A DNA stretch of 64,000 nucleotides, from contig NZ_CP052909.1 in NCBI RefSeq assembly GCF_014295415.1, positions 2,232,001 through 2,296,000 of the forward strand, in the 5' to 3' direction. The translations under genes were made by a program, and so were the position numbers. Source of the DNA: Constantimarinum furrinae (GTDB taxonomy: Bacteria > Bacteroidota > Bacteroidia > Flavobacteriales > Flavobacteriaceae). This document shows, one piece after another, positions 34,964 to 43,033 of this stretch. The notes beneath the pieces were generated by a model. That model saw only the letters and a list, made by a program, of their open reading frames with translations, searched no databases and was not told the origin of the DNA. Position 1 is the stretch's first letter. Each line of letters begins with the position of its first letter.

Positions 34964-35290
34964 TTATTTAAATATTCCGTCCAATCCGGGAATATTCGGC
35001 ATGCCTTCTTTGGCAACAGCTGCGATTTCTGATTCATGTACCGCGCCGGCCTTTTCAATGGCTTTATTGATAGTAAGGATCAAATAGTCTTCCAACTGCT
35101 CCTTGTCTTCAAGTAACTGATCTGAGACCTCAATACTTTTTATTTCCCGATTAGCGGTGATCGTGACTTTTAAAAGGTTGTCATTGCTTGCTTCATCAAT
35201 GAGTACCGTATGCAATCTTTTTTTTGTCGCTTCTACTTTTTCCTGGGTTTCCTTTAATTTACCCATCATTCCCATGATATCTCCGAACAT
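34964..35290 (-). CDS. ybaB: YbaB/EbfC family nucleoid-associated protein
   Basis: A 108-residue DNA-binding protein, dimeric in its relatives, with the family layout of an N-terminal helix ([21 protein letters not shown]), a central beta sheet ([15 protein letters not shown]) and a C-terminal helix ([13 protein letters not shown]). It coats DNA and is often found beside recombination genes, but not here. The start is MFGDIM at 35290, and a -7 TAAATTTG element lies 24 bases upstream on the minus strand. Confidence 0.9.
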   Translation of the reverse strand: MFGDIMGMMGKLKETQEKVEATKKRLHTVLIDEASNDNLLKVTITANREIKSIEVSDQLLEDKEQLEDYLILTINKAIEKAGAVHESEIAAVAKEGMPNIPGLDGIFK

Positions 35291-35314
35291 AGTTTTGTGT
35301 TTTTAATTTAGTGC

Positions 35315-35322
35315 AAATTTAG
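35315..35322 (-). promoter_or_regulatory. -7 element of ybaB promoter
   Basis: On the minus strand this reads TAAATTTG, an exact TAnnTTTG match, 24 bases before the ATG at 35290. The 65-base divergent gap to the peptidase gene also has TACTTTGCC on the plus strand, which is off register. Confidence 0.45.
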
Positions 35323-35355
35323 TACTTTGCCATGTAAATAATCAATTGATCCTTT

Positions 35356-37491
35356 ATGAAATTTTTAGCCACACTTTCCTTAGCTTCCCTTATTTTTGCC
35401 GCATCCTGTAATACTAAAGAAACTTCAGAAAAAAACATGGAGATAACCCCGCCCAAAGCAGATAAAATAGCCAAAAACCTTGAAATTCACGGTGATGTAA
35501 GAGTTGATAATTACTACTGGCTGAATCAGAAAGATGAAGCCGAGGTTGTTGATTATCTTGAGCGTGAAAATGACTATTACGCAAAAATGACAGCACATAC
35601 TGATGCGCTTAAAAAGGATCTTTTTGAAGAAATTAAAAGCCGCATTAAGGAGGATGATGAATCGGTGCCTTACTTCTACAATGGGTACTATTACATTACA
35701 CGCTACGAAACCGGAAAGGATTATCCCGTTTATACCCGTAAAAAGGGTTCACTGGATGCTGAGGAAGAAGTCATGTTTAATGTTAATGATCTGGCCGAAG
35801 GGCATTCTTACTACGATCTAAGAGGTATTAATGTAAGTAAGGACAACAAATGGGTTGCCTTTGGGGTAGATACGGTAAGCCGTAGAAAATATACCATCTA
35901 TATAAAGAATCTTGAAACCGGTGATATATTGCCGGAGAGTATCGATCTTACCACGGCCGGGTCTACCTGGGCGAATGACAACAAAACGCTGTTTTACACT
36001 CGTAAAGATGAGCAAACACTGCGCTCTAATCAGATATTCAAGCACAAACGCGGAACAAAGTCTTCTGAAGACAAGTTGATTTACACCGAAGACGACGAAA
36101 CCTTTGGTACTTATGTATACAAAACCAAATCGGATAAATTTCTTGTAATTGGAAGTTACAGTACGCTTACTTCGGAATTCAGAATATTGAGTGCCGATAA
36201 ACCCGATGGTGAATTTAAGGTCTTCCAGCCCAGAGAGCGAGGTCTGGAGTACGGTATATCCCATTTCGGGAATCACTTTTATATAGTGACTAACGAAGGA
36301 GGAGCGACCAATTTTAAGCTTATGAAGACTCCCGAAAATAAAACTACCAAGGAGAACTGGGAAGAAGTAATCGCACACCGACCCGATGTGTTGCTGGAGG
36401 ATATCGATATTTTTAAAGAATACCTTGTGGTTAGTGAACGAAATAACGGACTAAACAAGCTTCGCATCATGCGCTGGGATGGAGCAGCCGAGTACTATTT
36501 GCCTTTCGAGAATGAAACCTACACGGCATATACCACTCAAAACCCCGAATTTGACTCAGAGATCCTGCGATACGGTTATAATTCGTTAACCACACCCGCT
36601 TCGGTGATCGATTTCAACATGAAAACCAAAGAGAAAACGGTTAAAAAGGAAGTTGAAGTACTTGGGGGAGAATTCGATAAGAATAATTATGATTCTAAGC
36701 GGGTGTGGGCTACTGCAGCCGATGGTACGAAAATTCCTATTTCTTTGGTGTATCGTAAAGGAATGAAACAAGACGGTACAAATCCGTTACTCATTTACGG
36801 CTATGGGTCGTACGGTTCTACCATAGATCCTTATTTCTCGGTGTCCAGGTTATCGCTGCTCGACAGGGGGTTCATATTTGCAATTGCCCATGTGCGTGGC
36901 GGAGAATATCTTGGAAGACAATGGTATGAGAATGGTAAATTATTGAAGAAGAAAAATACCTTTACCGACTTTGTGGATGCGTCGAAATATTTAATAGCTG
37001 AAAAATATACAAGTGAGGAGCATCTTTATGCCTCGGGAGGATCTGCCGGGGGATTATTGATGGGGGCAGTGGTCAACATGGCGCCGGAAATTTATAATGG
37101 TGTTATTGCTTCTGTACCCTTTGTTGATGTTGTAACTACGATGTTAGATGATAGCATTCCATTAACCACAGGCGAATATGATGAATGGGGAAATCCAAAT
37201 GACTTGGAATACTATAATTATATGAAGTCTTATTCTCCCTACGATAATGTGACCGCTCAAAACTATCCCAATATGTTTATTACAACTGGCTATCACGATT
37301 CGCAAGTTCAGTATTGGGAACCGGCCAAATGGGTGGCAAAATTACGAGAATACAAAACCGGTGACAATATAATATTGTTTCATACGAATATGGAAGCAGG
37401 TCATGGCGGGGCTTCCGGTCGTTTTGAAGCACTCAAGGAAGTTGCCATGGATTATGCATTTTTATTGGATTTAGAAGGAATAAAAGAGTAA
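35356..37491 (+). CDS. S9 family oligopeptidase B-like peptidase, predicted lipoprotein
   Basis: A 711-residue serine peptidase of the prolyl oligopeptidase family. The N-terminus MKFLATLSLASLIFAASC is a lipoprotein signal with Cys18, so the enzyme is probably tethered to a membrane. The propeller covers about 70-440. The catalytic alpha/beta hydrolase domain has Ser563 in GGSAGG, Asp648 in TGYHDSQV and His683 in EAGHGG. Features such as HVRGGEYLGRQWYENGK favour oligopeptidase B, which cleaves after Arg or Lys, over prolyl oligopeptidase. It is followed, after 78 bases, by the cysteine synthase gene. Confidence 0.9.
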   Translation: MKFLATLSLASLIFAASCNTKETSEKNMEITPPKADKIAKNLEIHGDVRVDNYYWLNQKDEAEVVDYLERENDYYAKMTAHTDALKKDLFEEIKSRIKEDDESVPYFYNGYYYITRYETGKDYPVYTRKKGSLDAEEEVMFNVNDLAEGHSYYDLRGINVSKDNKWVAFGVDTVSRRKYTIYIKNLETGDILPESIDLTTAGSTWANDNKTLFYTRKDEQTLRSNQIFKHKRGTKSSEDKLIYTEDDETFGTYVYKTKSDKFLVIGSYSTLTSEFRILSADKPDGEFKVFQPRERGLEYGISHFGNHFYIVTNEGGATNFKLMKTPENKTTKENWEEVIAHRPDVLLEDIDIFKEYLVVSERNNGLNKLRIMRWDGAAEYYLPFENETYTAYTTQNPEFDSEILRYGYNSLTTPASVIDFNMKTKEKTVKKEVEVLGGEFDKNNYDSKRVWATAADGTKIPISLVYRKGMKQDGTNPLLIYGYGSYGSTIDPYFSVSRLSLLDRGFIFAIAHVRGGEYLGRQWYENGKLLKKKNTFTDFVDASKYLIAEKYTSEEHLYASGGSAGGLLMGAVVNMAPEIYNGVIASVPFVDVVTTMLDDSIPLTTGEYDEWGNPNDLEYYNYMKSYSPYDNVTAQNYPNMFITTGYHDSQVQYWEPAKWVAKLREYKTGDNIILFHTNMEAGHGGASGRFEALKEVAMDYAFLLDLEGIKE

Positions 37492-37506
37492 TTAAAAATT
37501 TTGCCG

Positions 37507-37514
37507 TACCTTTG
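37507..37514 (+). promoter_or_regulatory. -7 element of cysteine synthase gene
   Basis: TACCTTTG exactly matches TAnnTTTG, 55 bases before the ATG at 37570. No good -33 TTG is seen at the expected spacing. Confidence 0.45.
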
Positions 37515-37569
37515 TACGATTTTAATTTTAAGTTGAAGCCAGCTTATTTATTTAAAAGAAACTCCCTTT

Positions 37570-38607
37570 ATGAAACAGGAAATTCAGGCTCATAATAATG
37601 TTTTGGAATTAATTGGAAACACTCCGTTAATAAAGCTCAATAACATTACATCAGGCATGAAAGGCAACTACTTTGCTAAAGTAGAGGCATTTAATCCAGG
37701 ACATTCTACCAAAGACCGCATCGCACTTCATATTATTGAAGAGGCTGAAAGAAAAGGAATTCTTTCGCCCGGCGATACTATTATTGAAACAACCAGTGGA
37801 AACACCGGTTTTAGTATTGCTATGGTAAGTATTATTAAAGGCTATGAATGTGTTTTGGCTGTAAGTTCTAAATCTTCGAAAGACAAGATAGATATGTTGA
37901 AGACCATGGGAGCTAAGGTCTATGTTTGTCCTGCACATGTAAGTGCAGATGATCCACGTTCCTATTACGAAGTTGCTAAACGTCTTCACAATGAGATCAA
38001 TGGTTCGGTGTATATCAATCAGTATTTTAATGAACTGAATATCGATGCGCATTATCATACTACCGGTCCTGAAATATGGAATCAGACAGCAGGGAAGATC
38101 ACGCATCTTGTGGCTTGCAGTGGAACCGGTGGAACCATTTCAGGAACAGCTCGGTTTCTGAAAGAGCAAAATCCGGAAATTAAAGTGATAGGAATCGATG
38201 CTTACGGCTCGGTATTACAGAAATATCATCAAACGCGCCAATTTGATGCCAATGAGATCTATCCTTACAGAATTGAAGGACTAGGAAAGAATTTAATTCC
38301 AACGGCAACCGACTTCGATCAGATTGATGCGTTTATAAAGGTTACCGACGAATCCAGCGCACATGCTGCACGAGAGTTGGCCAAGACTGAAGGACTTTTT
38401 GTTGGCTATACCAGTGGTGCTGCCATGCAAGGCTTAAAGCAGTTGGAGGAAGAAGGTATTTTTTCTGAAGAGGACAATATTGTAGTTATATTCCCGGATC
38501 ACGGATCGCGTTATATGAGTAAGATATACAATGACGAGTGGATGGAACAACAAGGCTTTACCGATGCTAAATCTCAGGATACCGTAGGGATCGAATATAT
38601 CAAATAA
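37570..38607 (+). CDS. PLP-dependent cysteine synthase family enzyme
   Basis: A 345-residue fold type II PLP enzyme. GNTPLIKL is near residue 16, Lys48 is the Schiff-base lysine in [17 protein letters not shown] is the substrate loop and GTGGTISG the phosphate-binding loop. The PGHSTKDR context differs from the PGGSVKDR of CysK, and the C-terminal region is longer, so the specificity may be O-acetylserine or another activated serine. Members of this subgroup are annotated as cysteine synthase or cystathionine beta-synthase-like. No CBS domain is present. Confidence 0.88.
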   Translation: MKQEIQAHNNVLELIGNTPLIKLNNITSGMKGNYFAKVEAFNPGHSTKDRIALHIIEEAERKGILSPGDTIIETTSGNTGFSIAMVSIIKGYECVLAVSSKSSKDKIDMLKTMGAKVYVCPAHVSADDPRSYYEVAKRLHNEINGSVYINQYFNELNIDAHYHTTGPEIWNQTAGKITHLVACSGTGGTISGTARFLKEQNPEIKVIGIDAYGSVLQKYHQTRQFDANEIYPYRIEGLGKNLIPTATDFDQIDAFIKVTDESSAHAARELAKTEGLFVGYTSGAAMQGLKQLEEEGIFSEEDNIVVIFPDHGSRYMSKIYNDEWMEQQGFTDAKSQDTVGIEYIK

Positions 38608-38631
38608 CTCTAATTACAACATAAAATTTAT

Positions 38632-38660
38632 AGCCGACGACACTCACGTCGGCTTTTTTA
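38632..38660 (+). terminator. Terminator after the cysteine synthase gene
   Basis: Stem AGCCGACG (38632-38639) and CGTCGGCT (38647-38654), 7-base loop, then a T run. Confidence 0.88.
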
Positions 38661-38686
38661 TTATGCTTTCTTCCTAAATTATCGCA

Positions 38687-38716
38687 TTGTCATGAGGATT
38701 AATTTGATTAATTTTG
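38687..38716 (+). promoter_or_regulatory. spt promoter
   Basis: TTG (38687-38689), 19-base spacer, TAATTTTG (38709-38716): both elements and the spacing fit the Bacteroidota consensus, 28 bases before the ATG at 38745. Confidence 0.65.
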
Positions 38717-38744
38717 TCGCTTCTATTGAAATAATCAGCTATTA

Positions 38745-40004
38745 ATGAAGGATCTATTTGATAAAATCTACAAGGATAAAGGCCCTTTAGGGAAGTGGGC
38801 AGAGCAGGCGGAAGGATATTTTGTATTTCCAAAGCTTGAAGGACCCATAAGCAATCGAATGCGTTTTAACGGGAAGGAAGTGATCACCTGGAGTGTGAAT
38901 GACTATCTGGGTCTTGCGAATCACCCTGAAGTAAGAAAGGTTGATGCCGAAGCCGGAGCTAAATACGGATCTGCCTATCCTATGGGGGCTCGAATGATGA
39001 GTGGTCATACCGATCTTCACGAGCAGTTGCAACGTGAACTTGCCAAATTTGTCAATAAAGAAGCGGCATATCTACTTAATTTCGGATATCAGGGAATGGT
39101 ATCTACCATCGACGCTTTGGTGGCTAAGGACGATGTGATCGTCTACGATGTAGATGCTCATGCCTGTATCATCGATGGGGTTAGATTGCACTTGGGTCAG
39201 CGATTTACCTATAAGCATAACGATATGGAAAGTATCGAAAAGAACTTAAAGCGAGCTGAAAAAGTTGCTGAAAAGACCGGGGGCGGGATTCTTCTAATTT
39301 CTGAAGGCGTCTTCGGAATGCGTGGAGAACAGGGAAAACTGAAGGAGATTGTTGCATTAAAGAAAAAATACAACTTCCGCTTTTTTGTAGATGATGCACA
39401 CGGTTTTGGTACATTAGGTAAGACCGGTGCCGGTGCAGGAGAAGAACAAGGGGTGCAGGATGAGATCGATGTGTATTTTGCAACCTTTGCAAAGTCTATG
39501 GCGAGTACCGGAGCCTTTATCGCTGCCGATGAAGAGATCATAAATTACCTTAAATATAACCTGCGATCGCAGATGTTCGCAAAATCATTGCAGATGCAAC
39601 TGGTTGAAGGCGCTCTGAAGCGTCTGGATATGCTTCGCACCATGCCCGAGCTAAAAGAAAAGCTCTGGGAGAACGTAAATGCACTTCAGGGTGGACTCAA
39701 AGAGAGAGGTTTCGATATTGGAACCACACAGAGCTGTGTAACACCGGTATATCTCAAGGGAAGTATACCCGAGGCAATGGCATTAGTAAAAGACCTTAGA
39801 GAAAATCACGGGATTTTCTGCTCGATCGTGGTATATCCTGTCATTCCGAAGGGATTGATCTTATTGCGTATGATTCCAACTTCTTCGCATACTATGCAGG
39901 ACATTGAAGAGACACTGGATGCTTTTTCGGCTATCCGCGAACGATTGGAAAACGGAACCTACAAAAGACTTTCAGCGGCAGTCGCGGCGGCTATGGGAGA
40001 ATAG
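38745..40004 (+). CDS. spt: Serine palmitoyltransferase (alpha-oxoamine synthase)
   Basis: A 419-residue PLP enzyme of the alpha-oxoamine synthase family. It condenses serine with a long acyl-CoA to make 3-oxosphinganine, the first step of sphingolipid synthesis. Visible features are VDAHACIIDG with the cofactor-stacking His139, FVDDAHGFGTLG for the PLP-binding Asp and His, and FAKSMASTGAF with the Schiff-base Lys250. The N-terminus EGYFVFPKLEGPISNRMRF and overall sequence resemble bacterial SPT from Sphingobacteria more than glycine C-acetyltransferase (Kbl), though Kbl cannot be excluded by eye. It faces the candidate ceramide synthase gene at 40076-41194 through a shared terminator. Confidence 0.85.
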   Translation: MKDLFDKIYKDKGPLGKWAEQAEGYFVFPKLEGPISNRMRFNGKEVITWSVNDYLGLANHPEVRKVDAEAGAKYGSAYPMGARMMSGHTDLHEQLQRELAKFVNKEAAYLLNFGYQGMVSTIDALVAKDDVIVYDVDAHACIIDGVRLHLGQRFTYKHNDMESIEKNLKRAEKVAEKTGGGILLISEGVFGMRGEQGKLKEIVALKKKYNFRFFVDDAHGFGTLGKTGAGAGEEQGVQDEIDVYFATFAKSMASTGAFIAADEEIINYLKYNLRSQMFAKSLQMQLVEGALKRLDMLRTMPELKEKLWENVNALQGGLKERGFDIGTTQSCVTPVYLKGSIPEAMALVKDLRENHGIFCSIVVYPVIPKGLILLRMIPTSSHTMQDIEETLDAFSAIRERLENGTYKRLSAAVAAAMGE

Positions 40005-40030
40005 GTTCTATACCAAATCCATTAAAGAAA

Positions 40031-40060
40031 AAAACCATCTGATGAGGATGGTTTTTTTTT
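40031..40060. terminator. Bidirectional terminator, spt / acyltransferase
   Basis: Stem AAAACCATC (40031-40039) and GATGGTTTT (40047-40055), 7-base loop, A run before and T run after. Confidence 0.9.
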
Positions 40061-40075
40061 GAAATAGAATACAAC

Positions 40076-41194
40076 TTATAGGCTTTTTTTATAGGTACTC
40101 CGTTCTTTATGCTGCACAGGATCATAATCCTTCCAAAGCAGCTGTACTGCAGTATTTTCTTTCAATTCGGGGTTGGTTTCAACCGTTTCAATCCCTTTAT
40201 CATTAAAAAGCTTCTGCATTTCTTCAAAAATAATGGCGGTAACGCCCTTTCCCTGATATTCGGGGTCTATACCTATTAAGTAAAATGCAGCTTTATCGTT
40301 CTTTTTCTGGGCTTGTACAATATGATACCATCCAAGCGGGATAAGCTTTCCATTAGCCTTTTTCAGAGCTTTAGAGAAGGACGGCATCACGACAGAAAAG
40401 GCGATCAACTTGCCCGTTTCATCTTTAATGCAGGTGATATAATCGGGATGAATAAAACCAAAATATTTTTCCTTGTAATAATCGATCTGATACTGCTGAA
40501 TAGGAACAAAGGTTTGCAGCGTATTATAAGTCTTATTAAGGAGATCGAACATGGCGTCCACATAGGGCAGGATCTCTTTTTTGTTTTTAAAACGAATTAC
40601 AGTGAGCTTATAACGATCCCGTACGATCCTAGAGAATTTCTTGACCTTTTCAAAAGCTTCCTCGGGAATCTTTATTCTAAATTCCACCCATGTGGCCTGT
40701 TTCTCAAAGCCTAATTCTTCCATATGTCGGGCATAGTAAGGGTGATGATACCAGGTAATCATAGTGTTGAGTTCATCAAAGCCTTTGGTGAGAATACCCG
40801 CCTTTTCCATATTGGAAAATCCTACCGGACCTTCGGCGTATTCAAGCTTATTTGCTCTTCCAATTTCAAATACCTTTTCAAGAAGGGCCTTGGTAACCTC
40901 AATATCATCTATCATATCAAGCCATCCAAAGCGCACCTTTTTTTTACCAATCTGTTCCACTTCCAGATGGTTTACGATAACAGCGATCCTTCCTACGATC
41001 TCATTGTTTTTATAGGCGAGAAAGTAGTTGGCATCGGCATTTTTTGAGACAGGATTCTTGGTAAGATCAAGGGTCTCCATCTCATCCTTTATAAGAGGGG
41101 GGACCCAATACTTACTGTTTTTATACAGCTTGAACGGAAAGGTCACAAACTGCTTTAATTTTTTTCGGGTGGTTACTTGTTTAACGTTGATCAT
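40076..41194 (-). CDS. GNAT-fold acyltransferase, candidate bacterial ceramide synthase
   Basis: A 372-residue protein with two GNAT-like halves; a CoA-binding-like loop is seen in GIDPEYQGKGVTAIIFEEM. The N-terminus FVTFPFKLYKNSKYWVPPLIKDE is characteristic of the YghO-like family. In Caulobacter a GNAT-type enzyme of this kind was shown to be the bacterial ceramide synthase, acylating the sphingoid base. Convergent placement with spt here makes that role plausible, but this is inference from family resemblance and position. Similar proteins are named GTP cyclohydrolase or N-acetyltransferase in databases. It shares a transcript with the upstream barrel protein, the gap being 12 bases. Confidence 0.6.
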   Translation of the reverse strand: MINVKQVTTRKKLKQFVTFPFKLYKNSKYWVPPLIKDEMETLDLTKNPVSKNADANYFLAYKNNEIVGRIAVIVNHLEVEQIGKKKVRFGWLDMIDDIEVTKALLEKVFEIGRANKLEYAEGPVGFSNMEKAGILTKGFDELNTMITWYHHPYYARHMEELGFEKQATWVEFRIKIPEEAFEKVKKFSRIVRDRYKLTVIRFKNKKEILPYVDAMFDLLNKTYNTLQTFVPIQQYQIDYYKEKYFGFIHPDYITCIKDETGKLIAFSVVMPSFSKALKKANGKLIPLGWYHIVQAQKKNDKAAFYLIGIDPEYQGKGVTAIIFEEMQKLFNDKGIETVETNPELKENTAVQLLWKDYDPVQHKERSTYKKSL

Positions 41195-41206
41195 AAAATT
41201 CTACTG

Positions 41207-42217
41207 CTACAGACCTCCTCCGTCACCGCCTCCATCATCGTCTTCAAAACCGTCTTTTCGTTTGTTTTTTCGTTGTTGTTTCTTTTTGGCCTTTTCAGCT
41301 TTTTTATCTGTTCGGCCGGCCTTGCCTTTTTCTTCTATATATTCATCTTCACTATGCATATCGAAGCGGTATGCAACTCCAACTCTTCCGTAAAAACGGG
41401 AAGGCGTATCTTTAAAATTCAGCGTTACCGACGCATCAATATGAAAGTCGGGAGTTATCAACACCGCCGCTCCACCACGAAATAATTGGTCGGCGTAAAA
41501 ATCGCTTTTTATTCCTTGATTTTCAACAAAAATTGAAAAATATCTGTTGGTGGCATGCGTAAGGGTTAGAATATAGGAATAGGTTGGAAAATCTGTAGTC
41601 ACTCTGTCAACTATGATATTGGTGACAAATACAAATCCGCCTATCCAGTTGTTTTGAGTGGATAAAATAAACTTTGGACTAATAGTTGATTCAGGCTCCG
41701 GAGTAAAGGGATTGTCGGCAAAATCGAAGTTTGCTCCCGCATACACAGAAACGGCAGGGATTAGATCTCTCCACTGCCAGCGATTATTTGCTTTCCAGCT
41801 ATACAAATTCGGGCCTTCCAATGCCATCTTTCGGTAGGGGTCGTAAATAAGGTATTTTGCACCCAATGTATTACTTCGGAAGTTACTCTGCTTTATTTCC
41901 AAAGGAACCGCACCACGACTATCTGTAATATTATTCGATTGAAACTCTCCAATCAAACTTACTTCGAGTTCTTCTTTAAAAAATCCATACCGCACAGCGT
42001 AATCCCATGCCCAGGCAGATGTTTCGGTCTCCAGCAAACGGTGATCCTCTTTGCCATAGCTAAGACCCGATTCAAATTGCAGCACCTTTTTTCCAACCGA
42101 AAAAGCTCCTTGAGAAACACCCGGTCTGTTAGTGTTGATCATTTCAGTATACTGGGCTACCGAAGTTAAGAATGGATAGAGTAAAAAGGACAGGGCAAAG
42201 AGAATACGAATGCGCAT
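41207..42217 (-). CDS. Outer-membrane beta-barrel protein (Phenol_MetA_deg-like)
   Basis: A 336-residue protein with a signal peptide (about 1-21, ending TSVAQ) and an outer-membrane barrel typical of the transporter family annotated Phenol_MetA_deg: INTNRPGVSQGAFSV at the N-terminus and many alternating aromatic strands. The barrel ends near YGRVGVAYRFDM; the following 50 residues are basic (KKAEKAKKKQQRKNKRK) and then Asp/Gly-rich (DDDGGGDGGGL). This tail is unusual. The gene lies directly upstream of the candidate ceramide synthase gene, a possible envelope-lipid link. Confidence 0.8.
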   Translation of the reverse strand: MRIRILFALSFLLYPFLTSVAQYTEMINTNRPGVSQGAFSVGKKVLQFESGLSYGKEDHRLLETETSAWAWDYAVRYGFFKEELEVSLIGEFQSNNITDSRGAVPLEIKQSNFRSNTLGAKYLIYDPYRKMALEGPNLYSWKANNRWQWRDLIPAVSVYAGANFDFADNPFTPEPESTISPKFILSTQNNWIGGFVFVTNIIVDRVTTDFPTYSYILTLTHATNRYFSIFVENQGIKSDFYADQLFRGGAAVLITPDFHIDASVTLNFKDTPSRFYGRVGVAYRFDMHSEDEYIEEKGKAGRTDKKAEKAKKKQQRKNKRKDGFEDDDGGGDGGGL

Positions 42218-42299
42218 AGGTATAATCGGTTTAGTTCAAAGATATAAGATTTTATCATTAATTTAATAGTTGATTTTCGTCTTTTTATCGGTCTTTATG

Positions 42300-42307
42300 T
42301 ACTTTTG
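42300..42307 (+). promoter_or_regulatory. -7 element of the DUF4834 gene
   Basis: TACTTTTG exactly matches TAnnTTTG. It includes the TTG at 42305, which automatic gene finding could take as a start codon. Transcription would begin near 42312, so translation more likely starts at ATG 42326. Confidence 0.5.
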
Positions 42308-42325
42308 AAAAAGATTTCTATCACT

Positions 42326-42589
42326 ATGATGACATTCTTAAAAACGGTTTTAATCATCCTTCTGGTATACTATGGATTAAAGTTTCTCATTAAGCTGTTA
42401 ACACCATACATTATGCGGTATGTTTCAAAAAAAATGGCTCAAAAATTTGAAAAGGCCTTCGGGAACAACCCAAATACTTCAAATTCTCATCAAAAGGAAG
42501 GACATGTTACTATTGATAAAATGCCTTCGGGAGGAAATGGCTCGAAATCGAAAGTGGGTGAATATGTGGATTATGAAGAGGTAGAGTAG
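42326..42589 (+). CDS. DUF4834 family small membrane protein
   Basis: An 87-residue protein with one N-terminal membrane helix (LKTVLIILLVYYGLKFLIKLL) followed by a charged region and a Gly/Ser/Lys-rich tail ending VGEYVDYEEVE. It matches the DUF4834 family of Bacteroidota (unknown function). A TTG at 42305 gives a longer reading, but that lies inside the -7 promoter element, so I take the ATG pair at 42326-42331 as the start. It resembles in layout the next small membrane protein and lies upstream of yfhO. Confidence 0.8.
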   Translation: MMTFLKTVLIILLVYYGLKFLIKLLTPYIMRYVSKKMAQKFEKAFGNNPNTSNSHQKEGHVTIDKMPSGGNGSKSKVGEYVDYEEVE

Positions 42590-42692
42590 CCTCATTCCCG
42601 ACAATCAAAATTTCTAGTTTTTTATCAAATCTTTAATAGAGGCTTGGCAAAATTTCACATTTCAGCATTGTATTTTTATAAAAAAAGAAAGA

Positions 42693-42929
42693 ATGCTGAA
42701 TTATATCTTCATATCGATCCTAGGAATTGCACTAGCCATTTGGTTACAGTTTCTTATGCGATGGGTTATTCGGCTTCTAATTCGCGGAGCGGCCGATAGT
42801 ACGCAAAAAGAATCTTCCAAAAAAATAACGTCTGAAGATGCCGTAATGCTCGTCTATAAGGATACTGAAGCTTCAGGACCTGTTATCAAGAATGATATAA
42901 AATCTGATAAACTGGAAAAAGCAATTTAA
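42693..42929 (+). CDS. Small single-pass membrane protein
   Basis: A 78-residue protein with one N-terminal membrane helix (YIFISILGIALAIWLQFLM), an arginine-rich juxtamembrane segment and a soluble lysine-rich tail. No family is recognised. It lies 103 bases after the DUF4834 gene on the same strand, and the two share layout (N-terminal helix, charged tail), so they may be distant relatives or a functional pair. Confidence 0.65.
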   Translation: MLNYIFISILGIALAIWLQFLMRWVIRLLIRGAADSTQKESSKKITSEDAVMLVYKDTEASGPVIKNDIKSDKLEKAI

Positions 42930-43033
42930 GGCAGTATTCGCTTCCATTAATTTCATTTCTAACTTCTATTCCCGAATCCTTCTATGGTCTTGTAATTTTT
43001 AGTAATTTTCAAGCTTCGTAATCCATCTTAATT

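Noticed and set aside
42305-42325. TTG start of the DUF4834 gene at 42305
   Set aside because: This TTG is the last part of a TAnnTTTG promoter element; the ATG pair at 42326 fits the family start.
42644-42659. TTGGCA near 42644 as a third sigma-54 promoter
   Set aside because: At the -12 position there is no GC or GG with the right spacing (it reads CA), so only the -24-like half is present.
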